From contig JANQLH010000174.1 in NCBI GenBank assembly GCA_028280735.1, forward strand, positions 1 to 39,743: a stretch of 39,743 nucleotides of DNA, read 5' to 3'. Below the pieces are notes generated by a model that saw nothing but the letters and a program-made list of their open reading frames with translations, was not told where the DNA came from and ran no database searches. Made by a program: the position numbers and the translations under genes. This document shows positions 10,151-17,593 of this stretch, in pieces. The first letter of the stretch is position 1; each line of letters starts with the position of its first letter. This DNA is from SAR324 cluster bacterium. GTDB lineage: Bacteria > SAR324 > XYD2-FULL-50-16.

Positions 10151-10897
10151 TTACAATTCAGGTTGTTCCGATTGAAATCGTCGCTGCAAGTCTTCCTGGT
10201 TCAACAAACTTGTTGATTGTATCTGATCGACTCTTCCGTTCATCAACAGTGCAACCTGATCACACTTGTCATAGCAAGCGTCAATTTGATGGCTGATCAA
10301 CAGGACTGCTCCGCCTTTCTGTTTAAAGTCTTCAAGGTAACCGTTTAACATGACTATAGAATCCAGATCCAATCCGGAATATGGCTCGTCCAGATATAGT
10401 ACTGATGGTTGAGACAGCATTACCCGCGCAATGTTCAGGCGTTTTCCCATACCGGTGCTAAAGGCCTTAACGTGCAGATCAGCTACTCTTTGCAGACCTG
10501 TTTTTACCAGGACCTGCTCGATTCTACTTTTCAGGTTTTTAATTTTGCGGAGTTTACCAAAAAAAAGCAGGTTTTCTTTTGCAGTCAGATCATCATAAAA
10601 AAGCGTTTGGTGGGTGATTAAACCAAATGACTTTCTGTATTTGTCGGCTACGTCATTCAAAGCTGAATCATTAAACCTGAGATCCCCCTGGCTGGGCCTC
10701 ATCAGTCCGGCCAGAATCTTTATCAAGGTGGACTTGCCTGCTCCGTTTCGTCCGGCCAGCAGCGTCATTTGTCCTCCAAAAAGATCAAAAGAGACGCCTT
10801 TCAGGACCTGTTTGTAACCAAAGCTTTTATGAATGTTTTGTATGGATAGCAGTGGGAGCCTATCTTGTTCCGGCTTTATCCTGTCAATACCTGGCAT
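10151..10897 (-). CDS. ccmA: Haem exporter ATPase CcmA
   Basis: This is an ABC ATPase of 248 residues. Walker A is GRNGAGKST at residues 49-57, the signature is FSTGMGKRLNIARVML near 146-161, and Walker B is VLYLDEPYSGLD near 167, followed by the H-loop ISHQ. The signature departs from LSGGQ, as is usual for CcmA-type ATPases (FSxGMxKR). Position directly before ccmB and ccmC decides the assignment. A 13-residue N-terminal extension precedes the domain. The gene starts 13 bases after the YbjN-like gene. Confidence 0.88.
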   Translation of the reverse strand: MPGIDRIKPEQDRLPLLSIQNIHKSFGYKQVLKGVSFDLFGGQMTLLAGRNGAGKSTLIKILAGLMRPSQGDLRFNDSALNDVADKYRKSFGLITHQTLFYDDLTAKENLLFFGKLRKIKNLKSRIEQVLVKTGLQRVADLHVKAFSTGMGKRLNIARVMLSQPSVLYLDEPYSGLDLDSIVMLNGYLEDFKQKGGAVLLISHQIDACYDKCDQVALLMNGRVDQIQSTSLLNQEDLQRRFQSEQPEL

Positions 10898-10910
10898 CTC
10901 TCTCCATCTC

Positions 10911-11351
10911 TTAGGCTTCCCCGGGAAAGTACTTATTTTGCAGTTTCTCTTTTATTTCGGGAAAAATCTCCCTGTACTCCTCAACATGGGCTACAAATTC
11001 AGAATAGTCAAAATCCTCAAGTCCCCTGATTATTCTCAGGTGTATTTTATCTTTAACCATACAGAGCTTTGATGCTTTGGCCCGATGGGCATTCAAGTTA
11101 AGCAGATCACCAAAAAAAGCATCTTTCCTTTCCGGCAGTTCTTCAAACATCATGGCATCAAAAACTACCAGCAGGGAGGTTATAATTACATTGAATGAAT
11201 AGGAAGCTTCCCGTACTGCCCAGATGTTATGCCGGACTCTTACCACTTCTTGCCCTGAACTACTGTAGAATTTATTAACATATTCATCGATCCTACCGGC
11301 AATGTTGTTATCAGGAGGCTCCGAATGGAGTTCGTTTTCCAGTTCACTCAT
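10911..11351 (-). CDS. YbjN/CesT-like fold protein (tentative)
   Basis: The 146-residue protein has no signal or membrane helix. After an acidic N-terminus the order of elements resembles the YbjN and type III chaperone-like fold: a helix (GRIDEYVNKFYSS), beta strands with VVRVRHNIWAV and FNVIITSLLVVFDAMMFEEL, the helical LLNLNAHRAKASKLCM, the strand DKIHLRIIRGLEDFDYSEF and a last helix. These are usually cytosolic partner-binding proteins. It leads the ccm run, 13 bases before ccmA, and may share its transcript, though a role in haem export is unproven. The fold assignment is from pattern only. Confidence 0.5.
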   Translation of the reverse strand: MSELENELHSEPPDNNIAGRIDEYVNKFYSSSGQEVVRVRHNIWAVREASYSFNVIITSLLVVFDAMMFEELPERKDAFFGDLLNLNAHRAKASKLCMVKDKIHLRIIRGLEDFDYSEFVAHVEEYREIFPEIKEKLQNKYFPGEA

Positions 11352-11951
11352 GACAGGTACCTGAAAAAGGTTTTTCCAAGATTCTGAAACACATCATCGA
11401 GATGCCAGATGATTTTAATAATGCAGGTTAGTCTGCGGAATAGCTTCAAAGTTGCTTCAATGCTTAGCTTACGGCTTTTCAACAAAAAACTCGCAGGGTA
11501 TAGTTGTTTCGCAATAAAACAAGTAAGCTGGTCACAGTTTAGCGATACCCGAATAATCTGTCATTTTTTTGGCATGCAGACAAGAGAAGAACGGCGCACA
11601 CAGGAATTTGGATTACACCCGGGGCCATCCCGAGGGTTGAGACAGGGATTTCATTTTTACTGTTAATTCAATCAACTGATTCTACAAGTTACTTGTCAAG
11701 CCTTGGTGAGCGTGTTATGTTTGAGGCTCCATATTTCCTTATCAAGGTGACCTGATTCCCCCGAAAACTAAACGGGCACAGGCATGACGTCTGCTTAAAT
11801 AGGGTTGACAGTCTAAGCCAGACATCATTATAGTGGCACTAAAAATTATCGTCGTTATTGCTGGTTTTATTGAAAAATCAGCTAAATAAAAATATACAGG
11901 CAATTCATCTTGCCGAACAACAGTTGATTATCTACTACGAATGAGGTGATT
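11352..11951. other. Divergent intergenic region ahead of the cfpA-like locus
   Basis: It holds the promoter at 11805-11834 and about 110 bases of leader. An open frame at 11409-11666 shows no family pattern or ribosome binding site and I do not call it. Nothing else stands out. Confidence 0.5.
11805..11834 (+). promoter_or_regulatory. Strong candidate sigma70 promoter for the cfpA-like locus
   Basis: TTGACA (11805-11810), an 18-base spacer and TATAGT (11829-11834) give an 11 of 12 match to consensus. Transcription would start near 11841, leaving a leader of about 110 bases. Confidence 0.6.
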
Positions 11952-13784
11952 ATGGCACGAGGTTCATTTCTGAAAGGTCCGAATTATGTACATCCTGAAC
12001 GCGACAGCGCAGTTGGTTCGCGGAACAGTATGAACAGGGATGGTCGTAATGAATACGCTGAAGCCAAGTTGATTATCGACGAGGAGATCGATAAAATCCT
12101 CAACCACGTCTCTGCCAAGTTGCCTCCCGAGGTTTTGGAAAAGCTGGAAGTAGGTGGAACGGTAAAAGAAGTTCTGCATAACTACTACAATCAGTCCTTT
12201 CAAAATATGTACAACCGATATTTGACAACGGTTGAAGACGAAATGGGCAAGAAGTTTCGCGACATGATCGATAAGGACGAAGCCCAGAATCTCAATAAGT
12301 ATAATCCACGTGAAATATCCTTCCTGCTTGATAATATCGGTAAAGAAGGTGCCTTTAACACTTCCGGAATAGAAGGTTCAGTTGTCAACATCTGGGGACA
12401 CTTACAGGGTCATGTTCAAAAAGGGACTTTCGATCTGGAAGATGAGACACGAAAACTGTTAAGCGGAAAAAGCGGTATCGGTGGATTTCTGCGAGGAAAA
12501 TTCTCCAACAGTGTTGTCAAGTGTATTTTCAGCAACAACAATCTCAAGCCCGATTCGGTGACAAACGTAGACCTGGTCATAAACATCCCGGAAGCGGAGC
12601 TGATGAAACCTATTTACCAATACCAAGCTGCCACCGAAACCATCATTAAGGATATTATCTCCGAGCATATCCTCAAACAAATAGACGACGAAATCGACAG
12701 CATTAATGCAGGTCTTGAAGATTCCAAGGCTGACACCCTGAATGAGAACACCAAATTGTTCCAGAAGGTGAAAAAGCTTGAAGAAAAGGTCGGTTTTAGC
12801 GATCAATCCGAAGAGTCACCCCAGTTCGTACATATATCAAAAAAGTTCCTGGATGCCATAAAAGGCTTAGGGGCTGAGATGACATTTAACGAGAATGATC
12901 CGCTGGATGTCAAAGAAAACGTCATGCGCATCGTCAGCGCGGAAAATATTCGAGATCATGGTTTCAACGACTCTGTGAACAAACTGGTCGGGTTATTGGA
13001 TATATCCTCCCTGGGATATCAGCACATAGAAAATTTTAAAAACTGTCGAAAGGTTGTTATCCGGGAATATGAAGATGTCAATATCCCCCTGCTACCGGAT
13101 GAGCATTACTCCGTAACTATGCAATTTATGGATGAGCTGCAACTCCGTGAGATCAGAACCGCCTATTGCCAGCAAATGGATGATTTTAAATATGAAGCCG
13201 AAAAACTGATTAAGGTTTTTGAAAAAATCCATCTTTCTGAAAAAATGGAACAGGGAATAAAAGATTACGAGGATGTCGCCGCCGAGATATTAAATACTGC
13301 CAAACGAGTAGATCCCAAGCCGGAATTTGAAGAGGAGTTGCCAAGGGCGGAACAATGGGATGAAATCATGTTCATTCAACCGGATCAGGAAGACATCGAT
13401 AAAATGAGTGAAACCTTCCTTGCCAAGAAGAAGCACCTCTTGACCCGGTTCCATGATTTACGAGAAAGAATATCCGCCCTGTATGATAACGAAAATCCGC
13501 CGGAAAGAGTTATCCTTGAACAACGGCTTGATTTTCTGGAAGAAGAATCCGAGAAATTCTGTCAAAATTACAATCCTTTTCAAGTATTCCCCGGGTTGTT
13601 CCTGGAAGTGTCCCTGGCATCTATTAATAGAAGAGACCAGACTCTCAGCAGAATGGGGAACGTTCTGACTCAATTCCTGGAAGAAGTATTGAAGAATGCT
13701 CCAGATACTGCATTTGAAGAGTATCACCAGAGAAAGACCACTCACGATACCTCCGCAGATACATTTTCTTCAGCATACAGCTAA
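11952..13784 (+). CDS. CfpA-like cytoplasmic filament protein (putative)
   Basis: This 610-residue cytosolic protein has no signal or membrane helix, is rich in charged helices and has no enzymatic motif I know. Its layout and wording resemble treponemal CfpA as I remember it: an N-terminal helical part with YYNQSFQNMYNRYLTTVEDE, then KYNPREISFLLDNIG, VVNIWGHLQGHVQKG, a middle section with YQYQAATETIIKDIISEH, and a C-terminal coiled-coil half ending in a polar tail. CfpA forms the ribbon filaments running under the inner membrane in treponemes and is about 680 residues. The gene order here matches the T. pallidum trio from memory. ATG 11952 follows GAGGTGATT, and the upstream GTG 11946 lies inside that site. 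A strong promoter suggests high expression. The homology call is from memory and needs a search. Confidence 0.6.
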   Translation: MARGSFLKGPNYVHPERDSAVGSRNSMNRDGRNEYAEAKLIIDEEIDKILNHVSAKLPPEVLEKLEVGGTVKEVLHNYYNQSFQNMYNRYLTTVEDEMGKKFRDMIDKDEAQNLNKYNPREISFLLDNIGKEGAFNTSGIEGSVVNIWGHLQGHVQKGTFDLEDETRKLLSGKSGIGGFLRGKFSNSVVKCIFSNNNLKPDSVTNVDLVINIPEAELMKPIYQYQAATETIIKDIISEHILKQIDDEIDSINAGLEDSKADTLNENTKLFQKVKKLEEKVGFSDQSEESPQFVHISKKFLDAIKGLGAEMTFNENDPLDVKENVMRIVSAENIRDHGFNDSVNKLVGLLDISSLGYQHIENFKNCRKVVIREYEDVNIPLLPDEHYSVTMQFMDELQLREIRTAYCQQMDDFKYEAEKLIKVFEKIHLSEKMEQGIKDYEDVAAEILNTAKRVDPKPEFEEELPRAEQWDEIMFIQPDQEDIDKMSETFLAKKKHLLTRFHDLRERISALYDNENPPERVILEQRLDFLEEESEKFCQNYNPFQVFPGLFLEVSLASINRRDQTLSRMGNVLTQFLEEVLKNAPDTAFEEYHQRKTTHDTSADTFSSAYS

Positions 13785-13792
13785 CAAAAAGA

Positions 13793-13814
13793 GCAGGTGT
13801 TTTAAAGCACCTGC
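13793..13814 (+). other. Stem-loop after the cfpA-like gene
   Basis: GCAGGTG (13793-13799) pairs with CACCTGC (13808-13814) around an eight-base AT-rich loop, nine bases after the stop codon. No T run follows, so it may set 3' ends or allow partial read-through into the downstream genes. Confidence 0.45.
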
Positions 13815-14019
13815 ATAATCCCATCCCAACCTACCGATAATACAAACCTGCGCGTATAAGCTAAACTGCGTTTTGTCGATTTGCTTGAAATTGTCCTCAT
13901 CACCAAGTAAATTAATAGGAAGTGAAAATCAAATTCAAGTGCGATCTTTGTCGGTCCAGAAAACCATCGTTGATTGACAACGACAGTTTTCTCTTATTCA
14001 CTAAAACCAGGGAAATACA

Positions 14020-14988
14020 ATGACCACCGAAGTATTGAATATCAAGTCGTTGCACGACTATGAAATTCTGGAAAACCAGATCCGGATGATATCTCAAATG
14101 CAGGCGCAGCTGGAAAAAGGCACCAATCTGGCTGATATTGTCTGGGAAATGGAAGCATCAGGAAGTATCTCAAAAAAACAGATTCCTGCATTTGTCCACA
14201 CTTTGTTGATTGAAAAATATAATTATTCCTGCCTCTCCTTTAACCTTTCCGCCACGCTTTCCGATTGGAAAAAAATCCATCAAACCGTGAAAACCTGGAA
14301 TCGATTCGATACAGTCCTCGCTTACTACCACCCTCAACTGGATGTATCGCTGATCAATCCGGCCAAAGAAGAACATTGGGAGCGCATCGAAAGCTTGGCT
14401 GCCTATGAAATGATGGTTATTTTCACGCATTCAAAAAAGGAATCGTTAAAAGAAAAAGAAAAAAAGCTGCTCCAGGATTTTAAAGCAATATGCAGTGGAA
14501 AGCAGATTGAGGTTGATAGCGATTACCTAGGTGCTCCAGGTGAGGATACGAATGACCGAATAACATCCAAACCTGCCGCGGAACCCAAACCGACAACGAC
14601 TGATCCCGAAACCAAACCAGCCGCCCCGGTATCCGGAAAACCCGAGGCTGATAAAAAGAAGCGTATCACACCCAAGTACGGTGTTCAGGTTTCGAACGAA
14701 CTCTTCCACAATGGAAACGTGGAAGCATGGCGAAACATCATTGAAAGTTATGAAAAGACTTACAAGGGAAGCATGGTGCTGCTGTTTCATAACGGACAGA
14801 GAATCAAACACATCTCTTCATTGTTTAAATGGGGGAAGGTGAAAACCGGAGATTCAATCTTTTTCTCAATCGTCGGAGATGAGATCAAAGATGTCGCAAA
14901 ACTGAAAAAGTACCTGTACCAGGGTGCCAGTGAGAGTTTTAAATCTTTCGTCAAAAAAGATGTTAACGTAGTCCTCAAGCTATTCTAA
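14020..14988 (+). CDS. Hypothetical protein of the cfpA-like locus, two domains joined by a Pro/Lys linker
   Basis: I do not recognise a named domain in this 322-residue protein. Residues 1-165 look globular and helical (ILENQIRMISQMQAQLEKG, then FNLSATLSDWKKIH). Residues about 175-222 are a Pro, Thr and Lys rich linker (AAEPKPTTTDPETKPAAPVS). The last 100 residues form a compact second domain starting at YGVQVSNELFHNGNVEAW and containing FKWGKVKTGDSIFFSIVGDE. No signal peptide is present. AGGGAA precedes the ATG. The gene lies 235 bases after the cfpA-like gene and four bases before the dikinase-like gene, so it is coupled to the latter. The position corresponds to TP0747 in my recollection of the Treponema locus. 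A bridging or regulatory role is only a guess. Confidence 0.7.
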   Translation: MTTEVLNIKSLHDYEILENQIRMISQMQAQLEKGTNLADIVWEMEASGSISKKQIPAFVHTLLIEKYNYSCLSFNLSATLSDWKKIHQTVKTWNRFDTVLAYYHPQLDVSLINPAKEEHWERIESLAAYEMMVIFTHSKKESLKEKEKKLLQDFKAICSGKQIEVDSDYLGAPGEDTNDRITSKPAAEPKPTTTDPETKPAAPVSGKPEADKKKRITPKYGVQVSNELFHNGNVEAWRNIIESYEKTYKGSMVLLFHNGQRIKHISSLFKWGKVKTGDSIFFSIVGDEIKDVAKLKKYLYQGASESFKSFVKKDVNVVLKLF

Positions 14989-14992
14989 TACT

Positions 14993-17593
14993 ATGGCCGC
15001 TATATATCACATTCAGAAAGGTCTCCCAATTGAAGACCAGCAATTAAAAGAAAAAGCCGGGATTATCGGATATTCCATGTTGGAGCAAGCAGCTCTTGAT
15101 ATTCCCGTTTCACCTGGATTCATTATTGAGTTGTCAACTGTACAGAGCTCTGAACAACGGCAGATCAGACGAGCACTGGACGAAGGTATCCAATTCATTG
15201 AAAAGCAGACTTCCAGGAAATTTGGGGATGCGGGATCGCCCCTGCTACTGAAAATCTGGCTTTCACCCAGCTTGATTGTGGAAACCTTTCCACAGGTTCG
15301 ATACCTGGGATTGAATCAACCAATTTTGGATTCCCTTTCAGCTTCGGTAGCACCAGATCATGTTTACCAGGCTTATGTCACCTTTATGGAGGATTACGCC
15401 ATTTTCAGCCAGGGTATCGCCCAGGAAGAAATTGAAAAGGTTCGTGAGTCATCAGCACAGGCTGGCCCAAAGGCGCTTTGTGAGCAATTTCTCACTGGTG
15501 TTCTCAAGGATTTTCCTCAAAATCCGTATGCCCAGCTGGAATCAACCGTTTATGGCCTGTTGAAGCAGTATCATGCTGACCCGATGAACCAGGACATACC
15601 AGCTGCGCTGGTGATTCAGTATGTTCCGCACGGCGACGCCAGTTCTCCCTTGTTACGGGGTACCTTTACCACACGTAATATCAAGACAGGTGAACCTCAA
15701 CTGGATGGCAAATTTGCAAAATGTGAACTCCTGGTGCCCAGTGGAGAGGAGCAATCGATCGACCAACTTGATACCGCACTGTTGGATGAATTGGATGTGA
15801 TTGCAGGAACGCTCGAAGGATTTCACCTGGATGTCAGGCAAGTCAAATTTCAGGTGGAAAATGGAAAACTGTATGTGACCCGGGAAAAGCTTGTCGAAAG
15901 AAAATCGATGGCAACCAAGCTGCGTATCCTTTCCGAGCTTCAAAACGAAAACCAGATCTCCGCTGAAGAGTATGTTAGTTCTATCACACCAAAAGAGATG
16001 AACAGCCTGCTCTACTCCACGATCAATTCAAAGTCTGTAGAAGGACTTACCATAGTGCGCGGGGGAATCGCAGGTTCTTTAGGTGCAACCAGCGGACAGG
16101 TTTATTTTTCAACGAAAAATCTTCTTGAGGCATATTGGAAAGCCAAATCCGAAGATGGTGATACCAACCTGATCCTTTTGAAGAAGAGTACTTACGCGGA
16201 AGACGTACAGGCCGTAGAAATCGGTTGCGGCGTTATCAGTAGTGAAGGAGGTTATACCTCCCATGCACCCATCGTTGCTCGATCACTTGGAAAACCTGCC
16301 ATTGTTTATCCGGATATCAGTTATCATGACGGGTATGTGACTATCGGCGGACACAAAGTAAACGAAGGTGATTATGTTTCGATGGAAATCGTAAGTACCG
16401 AGGAACCTTCGGTTTACCTGGGAAAGGCTGAGTTGGAATACCCGGATATCGAGAAAAACGGTGTCAAAGATCTGCTGGAAAAGGCCAAGCAGTTTGCCAT
16501 GGGTATTAAGATTCTCGCCAATGCCGATACCCCCGACGAGTCACGACAAGCTAAATTGCTCGGTGCAGACGGAATCGGACTTTGCCGCACGGAGCACATG
16601 TTCCATCGGCACAAGCGAATCTACACCTTTCGTGATCTGTTAATCACACGAAATGCAGAACGAAAGAAGAACATCTTAAATGAGATTAAAACCTTTTTGA
16701 CCGATGATTTCAAAGAGCTGTTCGAGGTGATGGAAGGACGGCCGATCACCATCAGGTTACTGGATGCACCCCTGCATGAGTTTTTACCGACCAATGAAGA
16801 GGAATTGGAAGAAACCATGAAACAATTGCCGGAGCTGTCTTCAGAGCAAAGCAAGGAGGAGATCAGGCAGTCATTTCTAAGATTGGAGGAGACCAATCCC
16901 ATGCTGGGACATCGTGGTTGCAGGGTCGGAATATCATCACCGGAAATCTACGATGTCATGACAGCTTCAATTCTGGAAGCCGCTCTTGAAGTCAAAACCA
17001 AAAAGAACATTGATGTTCAGCCCGGCATTATGATTCCCTTGATTATGTCCAAAGAAGAGATGTACCTGATCAAAAACGGACAGATCATGGAAGGCAAGGA
17101 ATCGGTGAAAGGGATTATTGGTGTTATTCGCGAGTTTATGAAAAACAGTGGTTTGAAACGGCAACCTTTTGACGTGAAAATCGGTGCCATGATTGAGCTA
17201 CCTGCAGCAGCTCTGTCGGCTGCTGATATTGCCAAACAGGCTGAATTCTTCAGCTTTGGCACCAACGATTTGACTCAAACCACCATGGGGCTTTCCAGGG
17301 ATGATATCAATTCATTCCTGCCGGCTTACACAGAGATGGATGTTTGGAAAAGTGATCCTTTTCAAAATCTGCTTGATCCGGTAAAGAAGCTGATCGACCA
17401 AGCCATTCAGGATGGCCGTCAGGTAAGACCGGATCTGGATGTGGGTATCTGTGGGGAGCACGGAGCCAATCCAAAAGTAATCAAATACTGTCTGGAAATA
17501 GGAATGAATTACATTTCCTGTTCTCCATTTGGTATTCCTATTGCGATTCTAGCGGTGGCCCAGTCCAACCTGAAAAGAGTGAACGGTAACTAA
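14993..17593 (+). CDS. Pyruvate phosphate dikinase-like protein with degenerate ATP-binding domain
   Basis: The 866-residue protein aligns end to end with pyruvate, phosphate dikinase. The swivel domain is intact, with GGYTSHAPIVARSLGKPA and the phospho-carrier His424. The PEP/pyruvate barrel is also intact: R532 in LCRTEHMF, R588 in IRLLDAPLHEF, E735 in MIEL, N758 and D759 in FSFGTNDLTQ, and the proton-donor C820 in ICGEHG. The N-terminal nucleotide-binding half is not: GGKGANLAEM is AGIIGYSMLE, the SVRSGA...SMPGMMDT region is LKIWLSPSLIVETFP, and the LQTRxGKRT end is VTREKLVERK. So PEP and phospho-His chemistry may persist while ATP use is doubtful. It starts four bases after the preceding gene and its stop overlaps convergent lon by four bases. 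Confidence 0.85.
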   Translation: MAAIYHIQKGLPIEDQQLKEKAGIIGYSMLEQAALDIPVSPGFIIELSTVQSSEQRQIRRALDEGIQFIEKQTSRKFGDAGSPLLLKIWLSPSLIVETFPQVRYLGLNQPILDSLSASVAPDHVYQAYVTFMEDYAIFSQGIAQEEIEKVRESSAQAGPKALCEQFLTGVLKDFPQNPYAQLESTVYGLLKQYHADPMNQDIPAALVIQYVPHGDASSPLLRGTFTTRNIKTGEPQLDGKFAKCELLVPSGEEQSIDQLDTALLDELDVIAGTLEGFHLDVRQVKFQVENGKLYVTREKLVERKSMATKLRILSELQNENQISAEEYVSSITPKEMNSLLYSTINSKSVEGLTIVRGGIAGSLGATSGQVYFSTKNLLEAYWKAKSEDGDTNLILLKKSTYAEDVQAVEIGCGVISSEGGYTSHAPIVARSLGKPAIVYPDISYHDGYVTIGGHKVNEGDYVSMEIVSTEEPSVYLGKAELEYPDIEKNGVKDLLEKAKQFAMGIKILANADTPDESRQAKLLGADGIGLCRTEHMFHRHKRIYTFRDLLITRNAERKKNILNEIKTFLTDDFKELFEVMEGRPITIRLLDAPLHEFLPTNEEELEETMKQLPELSSEQSKEEIRQSFLRLEETNPMLGHRGCRVGISSPEIYDVMTASILEAALEVKTKKNIDVQPGIMIPLIMSKEEMYLIKNGQIMEGKESVKGIIGVIREFMKNSGLKRQPFDVKIGAMIELPAAALSAADIAKQAEFFSFGTNDLTQTTMGLSRDDINSFLPAYTEMDVWKSDPFQNLLDPVKKLIDQAIQDGRQVRPDLDVGICGEHGANPKVIKYCLEIGMNYISCSPFGIPIAILAVAQSNLKRVNGN

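Noticed and set aside
11409-11666. 85-codon open frame ahead of the cfpA-like locus
   Set aside because: No ribosome binding site, no recognisable pattern and it ends before the promoter; likely chance.
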